From contig JABHFC010000150.1 of NCBI GenBank assembly GCA_018676275.1, positions 1 through 18,600 on the forward strand: DNA of 18,600 nt, given 5' to 3'. Made by a program: the position numbers and the translations under genes. Shown here one piece after another: positions 1 to 7,194 of the stretch. This DNA comes from Gammaproteobacteria bacterium (GTDB lineage: Bacteria; Pseudomonadota; Gammaproteobacteria; Eutrophobiales; Eutrophobiaceae). Position 1 is the first letter of the stretch; each line of letters starts with the position of its first letter. The notes beneath the pieces are model-generated. The model ran no database searches, was not told the DNA's origin, and worked only from the letters and a program-made list of their open reading frames with translations.

Positions 1-586
1 CCAGAGTACGATGAGTATGCATTATGCCTTTTGGGATACCGGTCGTGCCGGAAGAAAGGGCAATCACCGCGGTCTCATCTGCGGATACAGGCATAGGTTC
101 AAAATCGAGTTCGTAATTTTCAAGATCACGCGGTATGAGTGGATCTGAGGTGGAAGACAGTTTTTCCTCTGGCGTAATACCGGACTCTGAACAAATCGAG
201 GCTGTAATAAAGGCTACCTGTTTACATAATGAGCTGGCTTTCTCACCGAAAGCACCGTCATACACCAGTACTCGGGGTGATATGCGCTCCAAAATCTTTG
301 CCAAAATAGATTCTGACTCACGCACATGCAAAGCAACGGGTATTGCTCCCAGTTCAATAGCGCCAAAAAGTGCAATTAAATGGCTGACCGAAGGTGGCAT
401 CATTAGTGCTACCCGATCACCTTTTCTTACGCCATTGAGGTGTAATAACTTCGCCATTTGCCGGACTTTTTCGACCAGCTCACGATAAGTGTAGGAAGCA
501 ACATCATCTGTTGTTGCCAGCTTATCAGGATGATTGCGGGCGGCACGGTGCACCAGGTCGCGTAAAGTGAACTCCTGATCTTCCAT
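1..586 (-). CDS. AMP-forming acyl-CoA ligase, N-terminal part (cut by window edge)
   Basis: Adenylate-forming (ANL superfamily) acyl/aryl-CoA synthetase that would activate a carboxylic acid with ATP and CoA in the cytoplasm. Only the first 195 residues are present; the stop lies left of the window. Reading the minus strand from ATG 584-586 gives a protein starting MEDQEFTLRDLVHRAARNHP, with YTYREL near residue 33, the GDRVALMMPPS segment near 56-66, and the phosphate-binding A3 motif SSGTTGIPKG at 178-187 followed by HTHR. A GAGGGA-like ribosome site lies roughly 12 nt upstream. It starts 40 nt after the stop of the crotonase-family gene on the same strand, so the two are probably co-transcribed and use the same acyl-CoA. 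A phenylpropanoid/hydroxycinnamate substrate is suggested only by that neighbour; the substrate-specific C-terminal part is not visible. Confidence 0.88.
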   Translation of the reverse strand, partial: MEDQEFTLRDLVHRAARNHPDKLATTDDVASYTYRELVEKVRQMAKLLHLNGVRKGDRVALMMPPSVSHLIALFGAIELGAIPVALHVRESESILAKILERISPRVLVYDGAFGEKASSLCKQVAFITASICSESGITPEEKLSSTSDPLIPRDLENYELDFEPMPVSADETAVIALSSGTTGIPKGIMHTHRTL

Positions 587-626
587 AGATGTTCAGCTTC
601 CCTCGAAGAGCTCTGGTCTATATAGA

Positions 627-1454
627 CTACACATCCTTGGTTAACTTATATTCTTCCAGGCCGGGTTTGTATTCCCGTTTCTTGAAAGATTGAAGACCGC
701 TTCGAATCCAGTCGTCGTCAGTGAGCCGGGAGAGCTCAAACAGCTTTGCTATTTCATAATCAACCGCTTCGGGAAATTCCATGTTCAGGTTATCGATCCT
801 TTCATACACTTCCTTACACTTTTGCATAACGACGCGTCCTTTTTTGACCAGGCCCGCCACAATCTTGTCCGTATGCGCATCCAGTTCAGCTAGTGGCACT
901 GCCTTGGAAGCCCAGCCCAAGTCAACAGCTTCCTTACCATTGAAGGTATCTGCAGTTAAGGTGTAATAAAGACCTTGTTTACGTGAAGGCATGTTATTGA
1001 CGACAGTCCAGGTTGTGCCACCACCGGGGAATATTCCAAAATTGACTTCGGACAGGCCCCAGGTAGATTCTTCCGCGACAATCGCAATATCACACAGCCC
1101 GACAACTTCCATACCGCCACCAAAACACCAGCCATTAACCTTGGCAACGGTGACCGCAGGAAAGGTTTTAAGGTGTTTCATCCACTCAAAAGAAGGTTTG
1201 ATACCTTCTACGAATTTTTCAGGGTCATCCCAATTATCAAAGAAACACTTTTCCAAATCCATACCACCAACAAAGGCATTTCCAGAACCGGTCAGGACCA
1301 TGACCTTGACTTTCGCAGCAGCAACCTCGTCCAGGGCAACACACATTTCCGCATGTAGATCCGGACTCATCGCATTCTTTTTTTCCGGACGGTTAAAAGT
1401 AATCGTGGCGATATCGTTCTCAATCTCGACAATAATATATTTGTACTTGCTCAT
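627..1454 (-). CDS. Enoyl-CoA hydratase family protein, hydroxycinnamoyl-CoA hydratase-lyase-like
   Basis: A 275-residue crotonase-fold enzyme acting on an acyl-CoA in the cytoplasm. Overall pattern, length and the C-terminal SRL...KPGLEEYK block resemble p-hydroxycinnamoyl-CoA hydratase/lyase (HCHL, Ech), which turns feruloyl-CoA into vanillin and acetyl-CoA. Visible motifs are NRPEKKNAMS (21-30), oxyanion-hole segment GGMDL (63-67), NGWCFGGG (107-114) and GLSEVNFGI (133-141). Compared from memory with Pseudomonas HCHL, Met65 and Glu136 are kept, but the substrate-phenol tyrosines are Cys70 and Ile235, the active-site Trp is Phe139, and the position of Ser123 is Glu116, matching the second catalytic glutamate of ordinary enoyl-CoA hydratases. 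It may therefore hydrate a different enoyl-CoA. Start ATG has GGAGAA about 9 nt upstream. First gene of a probable two-gene operon with the ligase. Confidence 0.85.
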   Translation of the reverse strand: MSKYKYIIVEIENDIATITFNRPEKKNAMSPDLHAEMCVALDEVAAAKVKVMVLTGSGNAFVGGMDLEKCFFDNWDDPEKFVEGIKPSFEWMKHLKTFPAVTVAKVNGWCFGGGMEVVGLCDIAIVAEESTWGLSEVNFGIFPGGGTTWTVVNNMPSRKQGLYYTLTADTFNGKEAVDLGWASKAVPLAELDAHTDKIVAGLVKKGRVVMQKCKEVYERIDNLNMEFPEAVDYEIAKLFELSRLTDDDWIRSGLQSFKKREYKPGLEEYKLTKDV

Positions 1455-1512
1455 ATTAATATTTCTCCGGGCTAGTTTGCTGGCAGTTTGCAGTTACGAT
1501 TTCAATGATTGT

Positions 1513-1599
1513 ATTCAAGCATATTCAAATAAATTCGAATTAAAAAGGGTGAATGCCTGATTATTCGGGTTATGAATAATGATTTCGGGTTCTAAATAA
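1513..1599. promoter_or_regulatory. Helically phased short repeats in the ech-like promoter region
   Basis: The 203-nt gap between the hydratase-like gene and the decarboxylase-family gene contains two sets of regular repeats. ATTCAA, ATTCAA and ATTCGA begin at 1513, 1523 and 1533, an exact 10-bp period, the last inside the palindrome AATTCGAATT (1532-1541). Further along, TTCGGGTTaTgAATAA (1564-1579) and TTCGGGTTcTaAATAA (1584-1599) are 14/16 identical with a 20-bp period. Spacing by whole helical turns upstream of a minus-strand operon start suggests binding sites for an oligomeric regulator on one DNA face. The regulator is not identifiable here; no clear -35/-10 pair was seen. Confidence 0.4.
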
Positions 1600-1657
1600 C
1601 ATTCAAGGGTAGATTTGATTAGCTTGATTAAATTGGATCCAGGCTATCCCTGAATAG

Positions 1658-2107
1658 CTATGCATTCGGTTCGTATACAGTGACATCTTTACAGGCTTCA
1701 AATGCCTGGCTTAGCATATCACTGCAGGCGACAGCCATTACCTTTCCACCTTCATAACAAGCTAACTCAGCTATAGCGATTATTTCTTCTTTCGTAAGAC
1801 CTGCTGCCAGGCCATTAGCTACGTGAGCGACAACTCCTCCGGGTTCTCTCATCACCAACATCATGCCGATGAAAATCATTTCTCTTGATTTACGATCCAA
1901 CACGCCTCTATCCATAATGTCAGCGAGAGGATCATGGGCATAGTTATCAATTATCCAGGGAGCCTTATCAGCAAAGAGTTCAAGTGTCTGGTACAGGCCA
2001 TCCATATTCCTGCCTGGAGATTGAGCTCCCCATGAATGGACTTTTTCTTTTCCAGTTTTTGCTTCTCTGAATGTTTTAACTGCTTGAGCCTCTTCTGGTC
2101 TAGCCAT
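1658..2107 (-). CDS. Carboxymuconolactone decarboxylase (CMD/AhpD-like) family protein
   Basis: A 149-residue small all-helical protein with a CMD-type domain at about residues 45-137. The conserved stretch LDRKSREMIFIGMMLVMREP (70-89) is followed by H95 in HVANGLAAGLTKEEI and the helix IAIAELACYEGG. The family contains true gamma-carboxymuconolactone decarboxylases (protocatechuate pathway) and AhpD-type peroxidase partners. The AhpD CxxC redox pair upstream of the histidine is absent (residues 89 and 92 are Pro and Val), so a thiol-peroxidase role is unlikely; the only cysteines are C117, C128 and C139. A decarboxylase or unassigned role remains possible. AGGAGA lies about 8 nt ahead of ATG. 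It is separated by 203 nt from the ech-like gene on the same strand, so probably transcribed separately. The exact reaction cannot be deduced. Confidence 0.75.
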   Translation of the reverse strand: MARPEEAQAVKTFREAKTGKEKVHSWGAQSPGRNMDGLYQTLELFADKAPWIIDNYAHDPLADIMDRGVLDRKSREMIFIGMMLVMREPGGVVAHVANGLAAGLTKEEIIAIAELACYEGGKVMAVACSDMLSQAFEACKDVTVYEPNA

Positions 2108-2138
2108 TTTCGTATCTCCTCTGTTTAAAAGATAATTT

Positions 2139-2360
2139 CTATACTCTTTCTATTCTAAATAATCCATCTATCGCGTCAGGATTATTATTTGTGGCATATG
2201 GATAAATAGTTTGCAATAACTCATGATTAACAAGAATATTCAATAAATCAGAGATATACAGGCTTGTGAGAATATTGATCGTGTTTTGAACAAAATTTTC
2301 GGGATTAGAATAGATATATGCGATCGCCTTGTTTAATCTAAGCTCAGGTAAACAGCTTTC
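2139..2360 (-). other. Start-less open frame, possible gene remnant (73 codons)
   Basis: The 334-nt gap between the decarboxylase-family gene and the divergent amidase has no recognised gene. On the minus strand a frame stays open for 73 codons from just after a TGA (2361-2363) to a TAG at 2139-2141, only 31 nt ahead of the decarboxylase-family ATG. It contains no ATG or GTG; the only usual alternative start is TTG. The translation includes ELRLNKAIAYIYSNPENF and ends NPDAIDGLFRIERV, a mixed, protein-like composition. I do not recognise a family. It may be the 3' remnant of a decayed gene or chance openness in AT-rich sequence. The remainder of the gap, 2361-2441, holds the amidase leader and shows no clear promoter. 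Confidence 0.22.
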
Positions 2361-2441
2361 TCACTACCATTGCGAAATATCCAGAATGACAATCAAAAAG
2401 AAATAATTTTCTATCCTGATTGAGTGTTGAAAAAAACAATT

Positions 2442-3842
2442 ATGAATAATGACTTGTGGCGCTTAAGCGCATGTGAAGTAGCAGAAGGTATTCGTACTGG
2501 CAAATTTAGCAGCCGCGAAGTTGTTGAGGATTGCCTTGAGCGAATAAATAATACCAATGCTGAGCTTAATGCTCTTACAGAAATTTTTGCAGATAAAGCT
2601 CTGCAGTCAGCAGATGCCGCCGATGCAGCTGTAGCGAAAGGGGATGAGTTGGGGCGCTTGCATGGTGTTCCAGTGTCTATCAAGATTAATGTCGATTTAG
2701 CGGGCTCAGCGACAGTCAACGGCTCGATGGCTCTGAAAGATAATATAGCGAAGGAAAATTCGCCTGCTGTTCAGAATTGGCTTAATGCCGGAGCGGTTAT
2801 TGTTGGGCGTTCTAATTGCCCAGAATTTTGTGTGCGCTGGGAAACCAATAATGAAGTTTACGGGCAAACCAGCAACCCCTGGAATTCAAAAATAACACCG
2901 GGTGGTTCGAGTGGTGGTGCAGCTGCATCAATAGCAGCAGGTATGACACCGCTGGCACATGGTACTGATATTGGTGGATCACTTCGTCAACCGGCACAAG
3001 TCTGTGGTGTTGCCTCGATACGTTCGACAGTAGGTCGCATACCAGATTACGTGCCCACTGAGCATGAAGCTTCGCTTGGATCACAGCTCATGAATACAGA
3101 TGGTCCAATGGCGCGTCGTATTGCCGACGTGCGATTAGGTTTGCAGGCGATGGCAGTTGGCGATTGGCGTGATCCGTTTTGGGTCCCCGCACCATTAAGC
3201 GAACCTGAACCGAGTGAGTTACCGATTGCTGTCATTGTTGACCCGCTCGCGCAAGGCGTGCATGAGCAGGTTGCTTCCGGTGTTGAGCATGCGAAAGAAA
3301 GTCTCAAGCTCGCCGGGTATCAGACTGAGCATGCAGAACCAGCTACGCTGGCCGATGCTGTGGCGGTTTGGCAAAACGTAATGATATTCGAAATATTTTC
3401 TGGTCTTGAACCAGCGGTTAAAGATTTTTGTGGATCAGCCTTGTTACAGGCCTTTGAACGATACCGCGCAGCTTTTCCAGAGACATCAGCAGAGAAATAC
3501 AATATGGCTTTTGTTGAGAGACGTCGAGTATTACGTGACTGGATGGGATTTTTTCAACAATACTCAGTTATGGTTGCGCCAGTCAGCACCAATCCTCCGC
3601 AGCTTATTGACTTTGATATTGCAAGGCCAGAGAGCACAGCAGAAAGTATCCAGTCAATGCGCATGGTTGTTGCCATCAATGCACTCGGCTTGCCTTCAGT
3701 AATTGTGCCGGTTGGTGTTAAAGATGGCTTACCCCAGGCAGTACAAGTTATCGGAGCACCGTATCAGGAAATGCGTTGCCTTGAAGTGGCAGAAGCAATT
3801 GAAAAGAATGTGGAAGCATCTACTCCTATTGATCCAAAATAA
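2442..3842 (+). CDS. Amidase signature family enzyme
   Basis: A 466-residue serine hydrolase of the amidase signature family (relatives of GatA, fatty-acid amide hydrolase and AtzF), which hydrolyses an amide in the cytoplasm. With the ATG at 2442 as residue 1, the Ser-cisSer-Lys triad is visible as K81 in GVPVSIKIN, S156 in the glycine/serine-rich GGSSGG segment, and the nucleophile S180 in GTDIGGSLRQP, followed by CGVASIRSTVGRIP. An in-frame GTG at 2424 would add six residues; ATG is preferred because MNNDLWRLSA resembles the usual N-terminus. Neither start has a strong ribosome site. The triad, length and C-terminal GLPSVIVPVGVKDGLPQAVQ block are complete, so the enzyme should be active. 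No GatB/GatC partner is nearby, so tRNA amidation is unlikely; the substrate is unknown. It ends 29 nt from the convergent cupin gene. Confidence 0.88.
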   Translation: MNNDLWRLSACEVAEGIRTGKFSSREVVEDCLERINNTNAELNALTEIFADKALQSADAADAAVAKGDELGRLHGVPVSIKINVDLAGSATVNGSMALKDNIAKENSPAVQNWLNAGAVIVGRSNCPEFCVRWETNNEVYGQTSNPWNSKITPGGSSGGAAASIAAGMTPLAHGTDIGGSLRQPAQVCGVASIRSTVGRIPDYVPTEHEASLGSQLMNTDGPMARRIADVRLGLQAMAVGDWRDPFWVPAPLSEPEPSELPIAVIVDPLAQGVHEQVASGVEHAKESLKLAGYQTEHAEPATLADAVAVWQNVMIFEIFSGLEPAVKDFCGSALLQAFERYRAAFPETSAEKYNMAFVERRRVLRDWMGFFQQYSVMVAPVSTNPPQLIDFDIARPESTAESIQSMRMVVAINALGLPSVIVPVGVKDGLPQAVQVIGAPYQEMRCLEVAEAIEKNVEASTPIDPK

Positions 3843-3871
3843 AAGAGGTCTTAAGTAAGATTCATTTTGTA

Positions 3872-4180
3872 CTAAACCTTTTCAATCGATAATAACTGCA
3901 CAGTGTCCGTAACAGCTCTCGGGATATGCTTATGTTTTTCGCCATCAGGGATCAACACAGCATCGCCGTCATTAAAAACAACTATTTCATTTTCAAACTT
4001 TACTTCCAGTGTTCCCTGGAGAATATATCCGGCGTGGCCAAGCACGCACCACTCCGGATGTGATAGAAGAGGTGTAAATTCAATCAGTCTTACCTGAGTT
4101 TCCTCGCCACGTATGATTTTAAAACGAACACCTTCCGCTGGCGATTCCCAGTCCAGTGATTCAAAGTCAATTTTATACAT
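3872..4180 (-). CDS. Small single-domain cupin protein
   Basis: A 102-residue protein forming one cupin barrel. The two half-motifs are visible as GHAGYILQGTLEVKF (48-62) and DGDAVLIPDGEKHKHIP (71-87), with candidate metal ligands H49, H83 and H85; the usual HxH of motif 1 is reduced to a single histidine, so metal binding is uncertain. Such stand-alone cupins bind small molecules or act as isomerases, dioxygenase-like enzymes or ligand sensors; no reaction can be assigned. It begins 27 nt after the stop of the PQQ dehydrogenase on the same strand, which makes it the last gene of the SnoaL-like/PQQ-dehydrogenase/cupin operon and implies a role in handling that enzyme's substrate or product. 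The ribosome site ahead of its ATG is poor, suggesting translational coupling. Confidence 0.78.
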   Translation of the reverse strand: MYKIDFESLDWESPAEGVRFKIIRGEETQVRLIEFTPLLSHPEWCVLGHAGYILQGTLEVKFENEIVVFNDGDAVLIPDGEKHKHIPRAVTDTVQLLSIEKV

Positions 4181-4207
4181 AGCTAACTATTTAAATTATT
4201 TTATTCT

Positions 4208-6352
4208 TTAGTTTTCCGCCAATTCAAACACCCAGAGAGTAGGTGCTGGGGTCAGCGGTAACCTAACCTCTGGCACCACGGCTTTGCGATCAATTGCGAT
4301 GACACCATGGCCAACTGTTACTGCCAGGTATTGTTTTCCATTAGCTGAGTAGGTGATCGGAGCTGAACTGGCAACATCATTAAGACGCATACGCCAAAGT
4401 TCTTTTCCATTACTTTGATCAAAAGCAATTATGTAGCGATCGACATCACCGGCGAATACAAGACCACCTGCAGTCGTCAATACACCACTTGTTATCGGTG
4501 CCCGCTGGCGATGCGTCCATTCTATATTCAACTTTTCCAGGTTAACTGCTTGCAGACGTCCATATTTGCCATCATTACCCGGTAGCGGACGTGCCGTTAA
4601 GCGTACACCAGTTGTCATAAAGCCTTTCTCATCCGCGGGTACCGGGATCATATCCATACAGATCTCCATCAGTGGTACAAATAGCAATTTGGAAGAGGGG
4701 TTATAAGCGCTCGGCATCCAGTTCTTTCCACCCGCATTATTAGGACACACGGTAACGGTTTTTTCCCGACTCGGTTGCAGCGAAAAATCGACTTCTTTCT
4801 CGCCAGTCTTTGGGTCGATACCGGTAACAATGTTCTGAATACCAAGATCAACTGAACCGACGTATGCACCGTTGCTCGCTTCTAACACATCGTAAATACC
4901 AAGTTTGCCACCCGTGGCAATCACCGTCTTACGCTTACCCTTTATCTTTTGTTTATAAATATGACGCTCAAAAGCCCAGTCCTGATCCCACTGGTCATTA
5001 ACAAAATGTTGATAATGCCAGATGAGTTTGCCTGTATCTGGATCAAGGGCAATAGTTGCGTTGGTATAGAGTGCTGAACTAGTGATACCTGCTTTATTTA
5101 TAGACTTCGCCAGGGGACCCGTATCATAAGTCGGTGCAGGACCAAAAAATGCCAGTTCCGATTCTGGATCAAAACTGCCGACAGTCCAGACTGAACCACC
5201 ACTACGAGCTTCCCAGGGCATGCCATTCCATGAATCACCACTCGGTTCTCCCGGTTTTGGAATTGCATTAAATCGCCAGGCTTGTTCCCCGCTTATTGCA
5301 TCAAGGGCAACGATGTAATTCCCGCCAGATGCGCCACCGGATGTTCCAATCATTACTTTACCTTTCGCTACTAAAGGTCCACCGGTAATCCTGAAACCCT
5401 TTTCCAAATCAGCAATTCTGGTTTCCCATACGAGTTCGCCACTCTTCATATCAAGTGCCAGCATATGGCCATCCGAAGCAGGCATATAGATGTAATCACC
5501 GTAAAGCGCAAAACTACGTTTACGATAGTTAAACACCGGAACAGAACCGGGTATCCAACGTTTGTATTGCCAAAGCAAGGTTCCGGTAACACCGTCGATG
5601 GCCTGCATGACATCACCCCAGCCCTGCACAAAAATAACGCCATCGTGCGCCAGTGGTATTGTTGTACTGGGACCAGCCGGTAGGCCCCAGCTCCAGCCAA
5701 CACGGAGCTCATTTACGTTCTTTTTGTTTATTTGCTTGAGAGGACTGTAACCCGTCGCATCATTTCCGCGACGCCAGGTTAACCAATCACCTGCTGGTGC
5801 TTTCGTAAGCATGCGATCTGTCACAGGACGAATTTTATCCAGTGGGTTTGGTGTTGTAATTTCTGGCGCTGGTAAACTGACATCAGCGCTAACGCCACCC
5901 GATGGATAGTCACCTGAAGCGGGAACGAGTAATTGTGCGAGCAAGCGGGGATTAGCTGCCAATTTTATTTCACCAACAGCAACACCATTATTCTGCAGTA
6001 GGTAAGCGACTATATCAGCGTAAGTTTCATCGCCAAGAGAATTTGGCGCAGCGCTTGGCATGGTCGTCACTGTTTTAATAAAAAGTTTATCCAGCGTCTT
6101 GCCACCCCAGCTTTGGATAAAAGATTCACCTTTCAAGGGCGGAGCAAACTCACCATCACTTAGTGTATGACCGTGACAGGAACCGCAGTTTTTATCATAG
6201 GCAAGCTTACCCGATGCAGCTTGTTCAATGGTGTAACCGGGTGCTGCCAACTCAGCATGAACAGTGAAAGCAGCCTGAAAAAAAATGAATAATATAAATA
6301 TCCGCTTATAGCTGGCGGCGGACAGAATTAACAGCAGTAAATGGGATATCAC
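4208..6352 (-). CDS. Periplasmic PQQ-dependent dehydrogenase with N-terminal cytochrome c domain
   Basis: A 714-residue quinohemoprotein dehydrogenase expected to oxidise an alcohol or aldehyde in the periplasm and pass electrons through its own haem c. Residues 1-33 are a hydrophobic export signal ending VHA. A class I cytochrome c domain follows (about 43-125) with CGSCH at 56-60 and likely axial Met98. The eight-bladed PQQ propeller occupies about 185-710: DWLTWRRGNDATGYSPLKQI, GGSVW (385-389), WDQD (455-458, near the catalytic Asp of methanol dehydrogenases), GGKNW and the C-terminal TSGVLTTAGGLVFAGD and ELWRMRL blocks. The vicinal cysteine pair of classical methanol/ethanol dehydrogenases was not seen. 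The cytochrome is N-terminal, as in polyvinyl-alcohol dehydrogenases, rather than C-terminal as in type II quinohemoprotein alcohol dehydrogenases. The GTG start has GGAGA 13 nt upstream, a long spacing. Substrate unknown. Confidence 0.87.
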   Translation of the reverse strand: MISHLLLLILSAASYKRIFILFIFFQAAFTVHAELAAPGYTIEQAASGKLAYDKNCGSCHGHTLSDGEFAPPLKGESFIQSWGGKTLDKLFIKTVTTMPSAAPNSLGDETYADIVAYLLQNNGVAVGEIKLAANPRLLAQLLVPASGDYPSGGVSADVSLPAPEITTPNPLDKIRPVTDRMLTKAPAGDWLTWRRGNDATGYSPLKQINKKNVNELRVGWSWGLPAGPSTTIPLAHDGVIFVQGWGDVMQAIDGVTGTLLWQYKRWIPGSVPVFNYRKRSFALYGDYIYMPASDGHMLALDMKSGELVWETRIADLEKGFRITGGPLVAKGKVMIGTSGGASGGNYIVALDAISGEQAWRFNAIPKPGEPSGDSWNGMPWEARSGGSVWTVGSFDPESELAFFGPAPTYDTGPLAKSINKAGITSSALYTNATIALDPDTGKLIWHYQHFVNDQWDQDWAFERHIYKQKIKGKRKTVIATGGKLGIYDVLEASNGAYVGSVDLGIQNIVTGIDPKTGEKEVDFSLQPSREKTVTVCPNNAGGKNWMPSAYNPSSKLLFVPLMEICMDMIPVPADEKGFMTTGVRLTARPLPGNDGKYGRLQAVNLEKLNIEWTHRQRAPITSGVLTTAGGLVFAGDVDRYIIAFDQSNGKELWRMRLNDVASSAPITYSANGKQYLAVTVGHGVIAIDRKAVVPEVRLPLTPAPTLWVFELAEN

Positions 6353-6386
6353 TTTAATAATCAGTTCTCCAAAAATTATTCTACTA

Positions 6387-6875
6387 TTAGTTTGTCTTTA
6401 ACTTTGCCCCATCCCAATGTTCTACCATCAGACCGTCGACGATACGAAACATATCAAACCAGGTGGTGGTGTATTTCTCGCCAGGTTTATTAGGATTGTC
6501 ATATTCCCTGACGAAGGAGATAACGACCATGTCACCTTCTGCGAATATCGACACCAGACCATTCAGCGTATCTTTGACTGGTCGCGGTTCACTACCGATA
6601 AATTGCTTGATGTATTCCATCAGGCCATCAAAGCCTGAGGCCTCATTGGGATTGTGGTTTATCAAGTCCTTCGACACTAATTTTCCCAATGGATCGAGCT
6701 GGCCGGCCATGACATAGCGATAGATATCGTAAGCCACTTTTTTGTTGGCAGCCAATTGCGGAGAATCCGATTGCAGTAATGCCGCTTGCTCGTTAGTTGG
6801 AACAGGTACTACAGGAAAAGCAGCAAAAGCTGGGATGTACACGATGCACAATAGTGCGGCTATCAGGATCTTCAT
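6387..6875 (-). CDS. Exported SnoaL/NTF2-like protein
   Basis: A 162-residue protein with a cleavable signal peptide (residues 1-18, MKILIAALLCIVYIPAFA) and a single NTF2/SnoaL-like alpha-beta cone of about residues 45-155. Family-like features include NHNPNEASGFDGLMEYIKQF (73-92), followed by VVISFVREYDNP, WFDMFRIVDG and a C-terminal EHWD. SnoaL-like proteins are polyketide cyclases, isomerases, or small-molecule binding proteins. Here export and position as first gene ahead of a periplasmic PQQ dehydrogenase (34 nt gap) suggest a periplasmic binding or auxiliary enzyme for the same substrate; this is inference. ATG is preceded by GGAG at about 7 nt, and a good promoter lies at 6922-6951. 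Confidence 0.8.
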   Translation of the reverse strand: MKILIAALLCIVYIPAFAAFPVVPVPTNEQAALLQSDSPQLAANKKVAYDIYRYVMAGQLDPLGKLVSKDLINHNPNEASGFDGLMEYIKQFIGSEPRPVKDTLNGLVSIFAEGDMVVISFVREYDNPNKPGEKYTTTWFDMFRIVDGLMVEHWDGAKLKTN

Positions 6876-6921
6876 AACAACTCCTTCAATGGGGAATAGT
6901 TTGTAATCGATTAGGGTTTTG

Positions 6922-6951
6922 ATTCTAGCAATAGTACCAGTTGGCGTTCAA
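6922..6951 (-). promoter_or_regulatory. Sigma70-type promoter of the SnoaL-like/PQQ dehydrogenase operon
   Basis: Read on the minus strand, TTGAAC (6946-6951) and TAGAAT (6922-6927) are separated by 18 nt, four and five matches to the -35 and -10 consensus. Transcription would start near 6915, about 40 nt ahead of the SnoaL-like ATG. The -35 box lies only 5 nt from the tRNA fragment. Confidence 0.5.
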
Positions 6952-6956
6952 TGAAA

Positions 6957-7006
6957 TGGTGCCCTGAACAGGAGTCGAACCTGTGACCTATCGCTTAGGA
7001 GGCGAA
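6957..7006 (-). pseudogene. 3' fragment of tRNA-Arg(CCU), probable attachment-site remnant
   Basis: On the minus strand these 50 nt fold as the 3' two-thirds of a tRNA: anticodon stem TTCGC (7002-7006), seven-base loop CTCCTAA (6995-7001) with anticodon CCT, stem GCGAT (6990-6994), 5-nt variable region, T arm ACAGG-TTCGACT-CCTGT (6968-6984), 3' acceptor strand TCAGGGC (6961-6967), discriminator A and CCA. The 5' acceptor strand (GCCCTGA) and D arm that should follow beyond 7006 are absent; AT-rich sequence takes their place. It cannot be a functional tRNA. A bare tRNA 3' end starting at the anticodon stem is the classic footprint of tyrosine-recombinase integration, the copy being left where the element ends. 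Given the minus orientation, the element would lie at higher coordinates. Confidence 0.8.
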
Positions 7007-7106
7007 TATTAGGTAATCAGGAAATTAAATCATCTTTATGTATATTAAAATAGTAAAAAATTGTTATCCAGTTTTAGCAAACCTACTTTTATTAAGTGCT
7101 ATAAGC

Positions 7107-7130
7107 AGTATTATCATAAGGAATAATATT
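7107..7130. promoter_or_regulatory. Dyad upstream of the XRE-cupin gene, candidate operator
   Basis: AGTATTAT (7107-7114) and ATAATATT (7123-7130) form an 8-bp inverted repeat with one G-T pair around an 8-nt centre, in the AT-rich gap between the tRNA fragment and the regulator. The right arm is part of GGAATAATATT, similar to GGAATATTAA in the mgsA upstream region, so both could be sites for the same regulator. No gene was found between 7007 and 7194. Confidence 0.3.
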
Positions 7131-7178
7131 GTAGATCCCATTTTGCTACATTAAGTATAGTGTTTCGACAAATACCGT

Positions 7179-7184
7179 TATAAT
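7179..7184 (+). promoter_or_regulatory. Consensus -10 box close to the XRE-cupin start
   Basis: TATAAT occurs as a perfect -10 hexamer ending only 10 nt before the ATG at 7195. A transcript starting 6-8 nt downstream would have almost no 5' leader, which fits the absence of any Shine-Dalgarno-like sequence. No convincing -35 box was found at 16-18 nt, so the promoter may need an activator or be fortuitous. Confidence 0.35.
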
Positions 7185-7194
7185 AGCTTTGGCT

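Noticed and set aside
135..488. A 117-codon plus-strand open frame at the left edge
   Set aside because: It is antisense to the acyl-CoA ligase, whose A3 motif and N-terminal blocks read clearly on the minus strand.
991..1560. A 189-codon plus-strand open frame opposite the hydratase-like gene
   Set aside because: It is antisense to a clear crotonase-family gene, has low-complexity Ser/Thr/Pro-rich composition and no recognisable motif.
6957..7006. A complete functional tRNA gene
   Set aside because: The 5' acceptor strand and D arm are missing; no sequence complementary to the acceptor 3' strand follows in the expected place.
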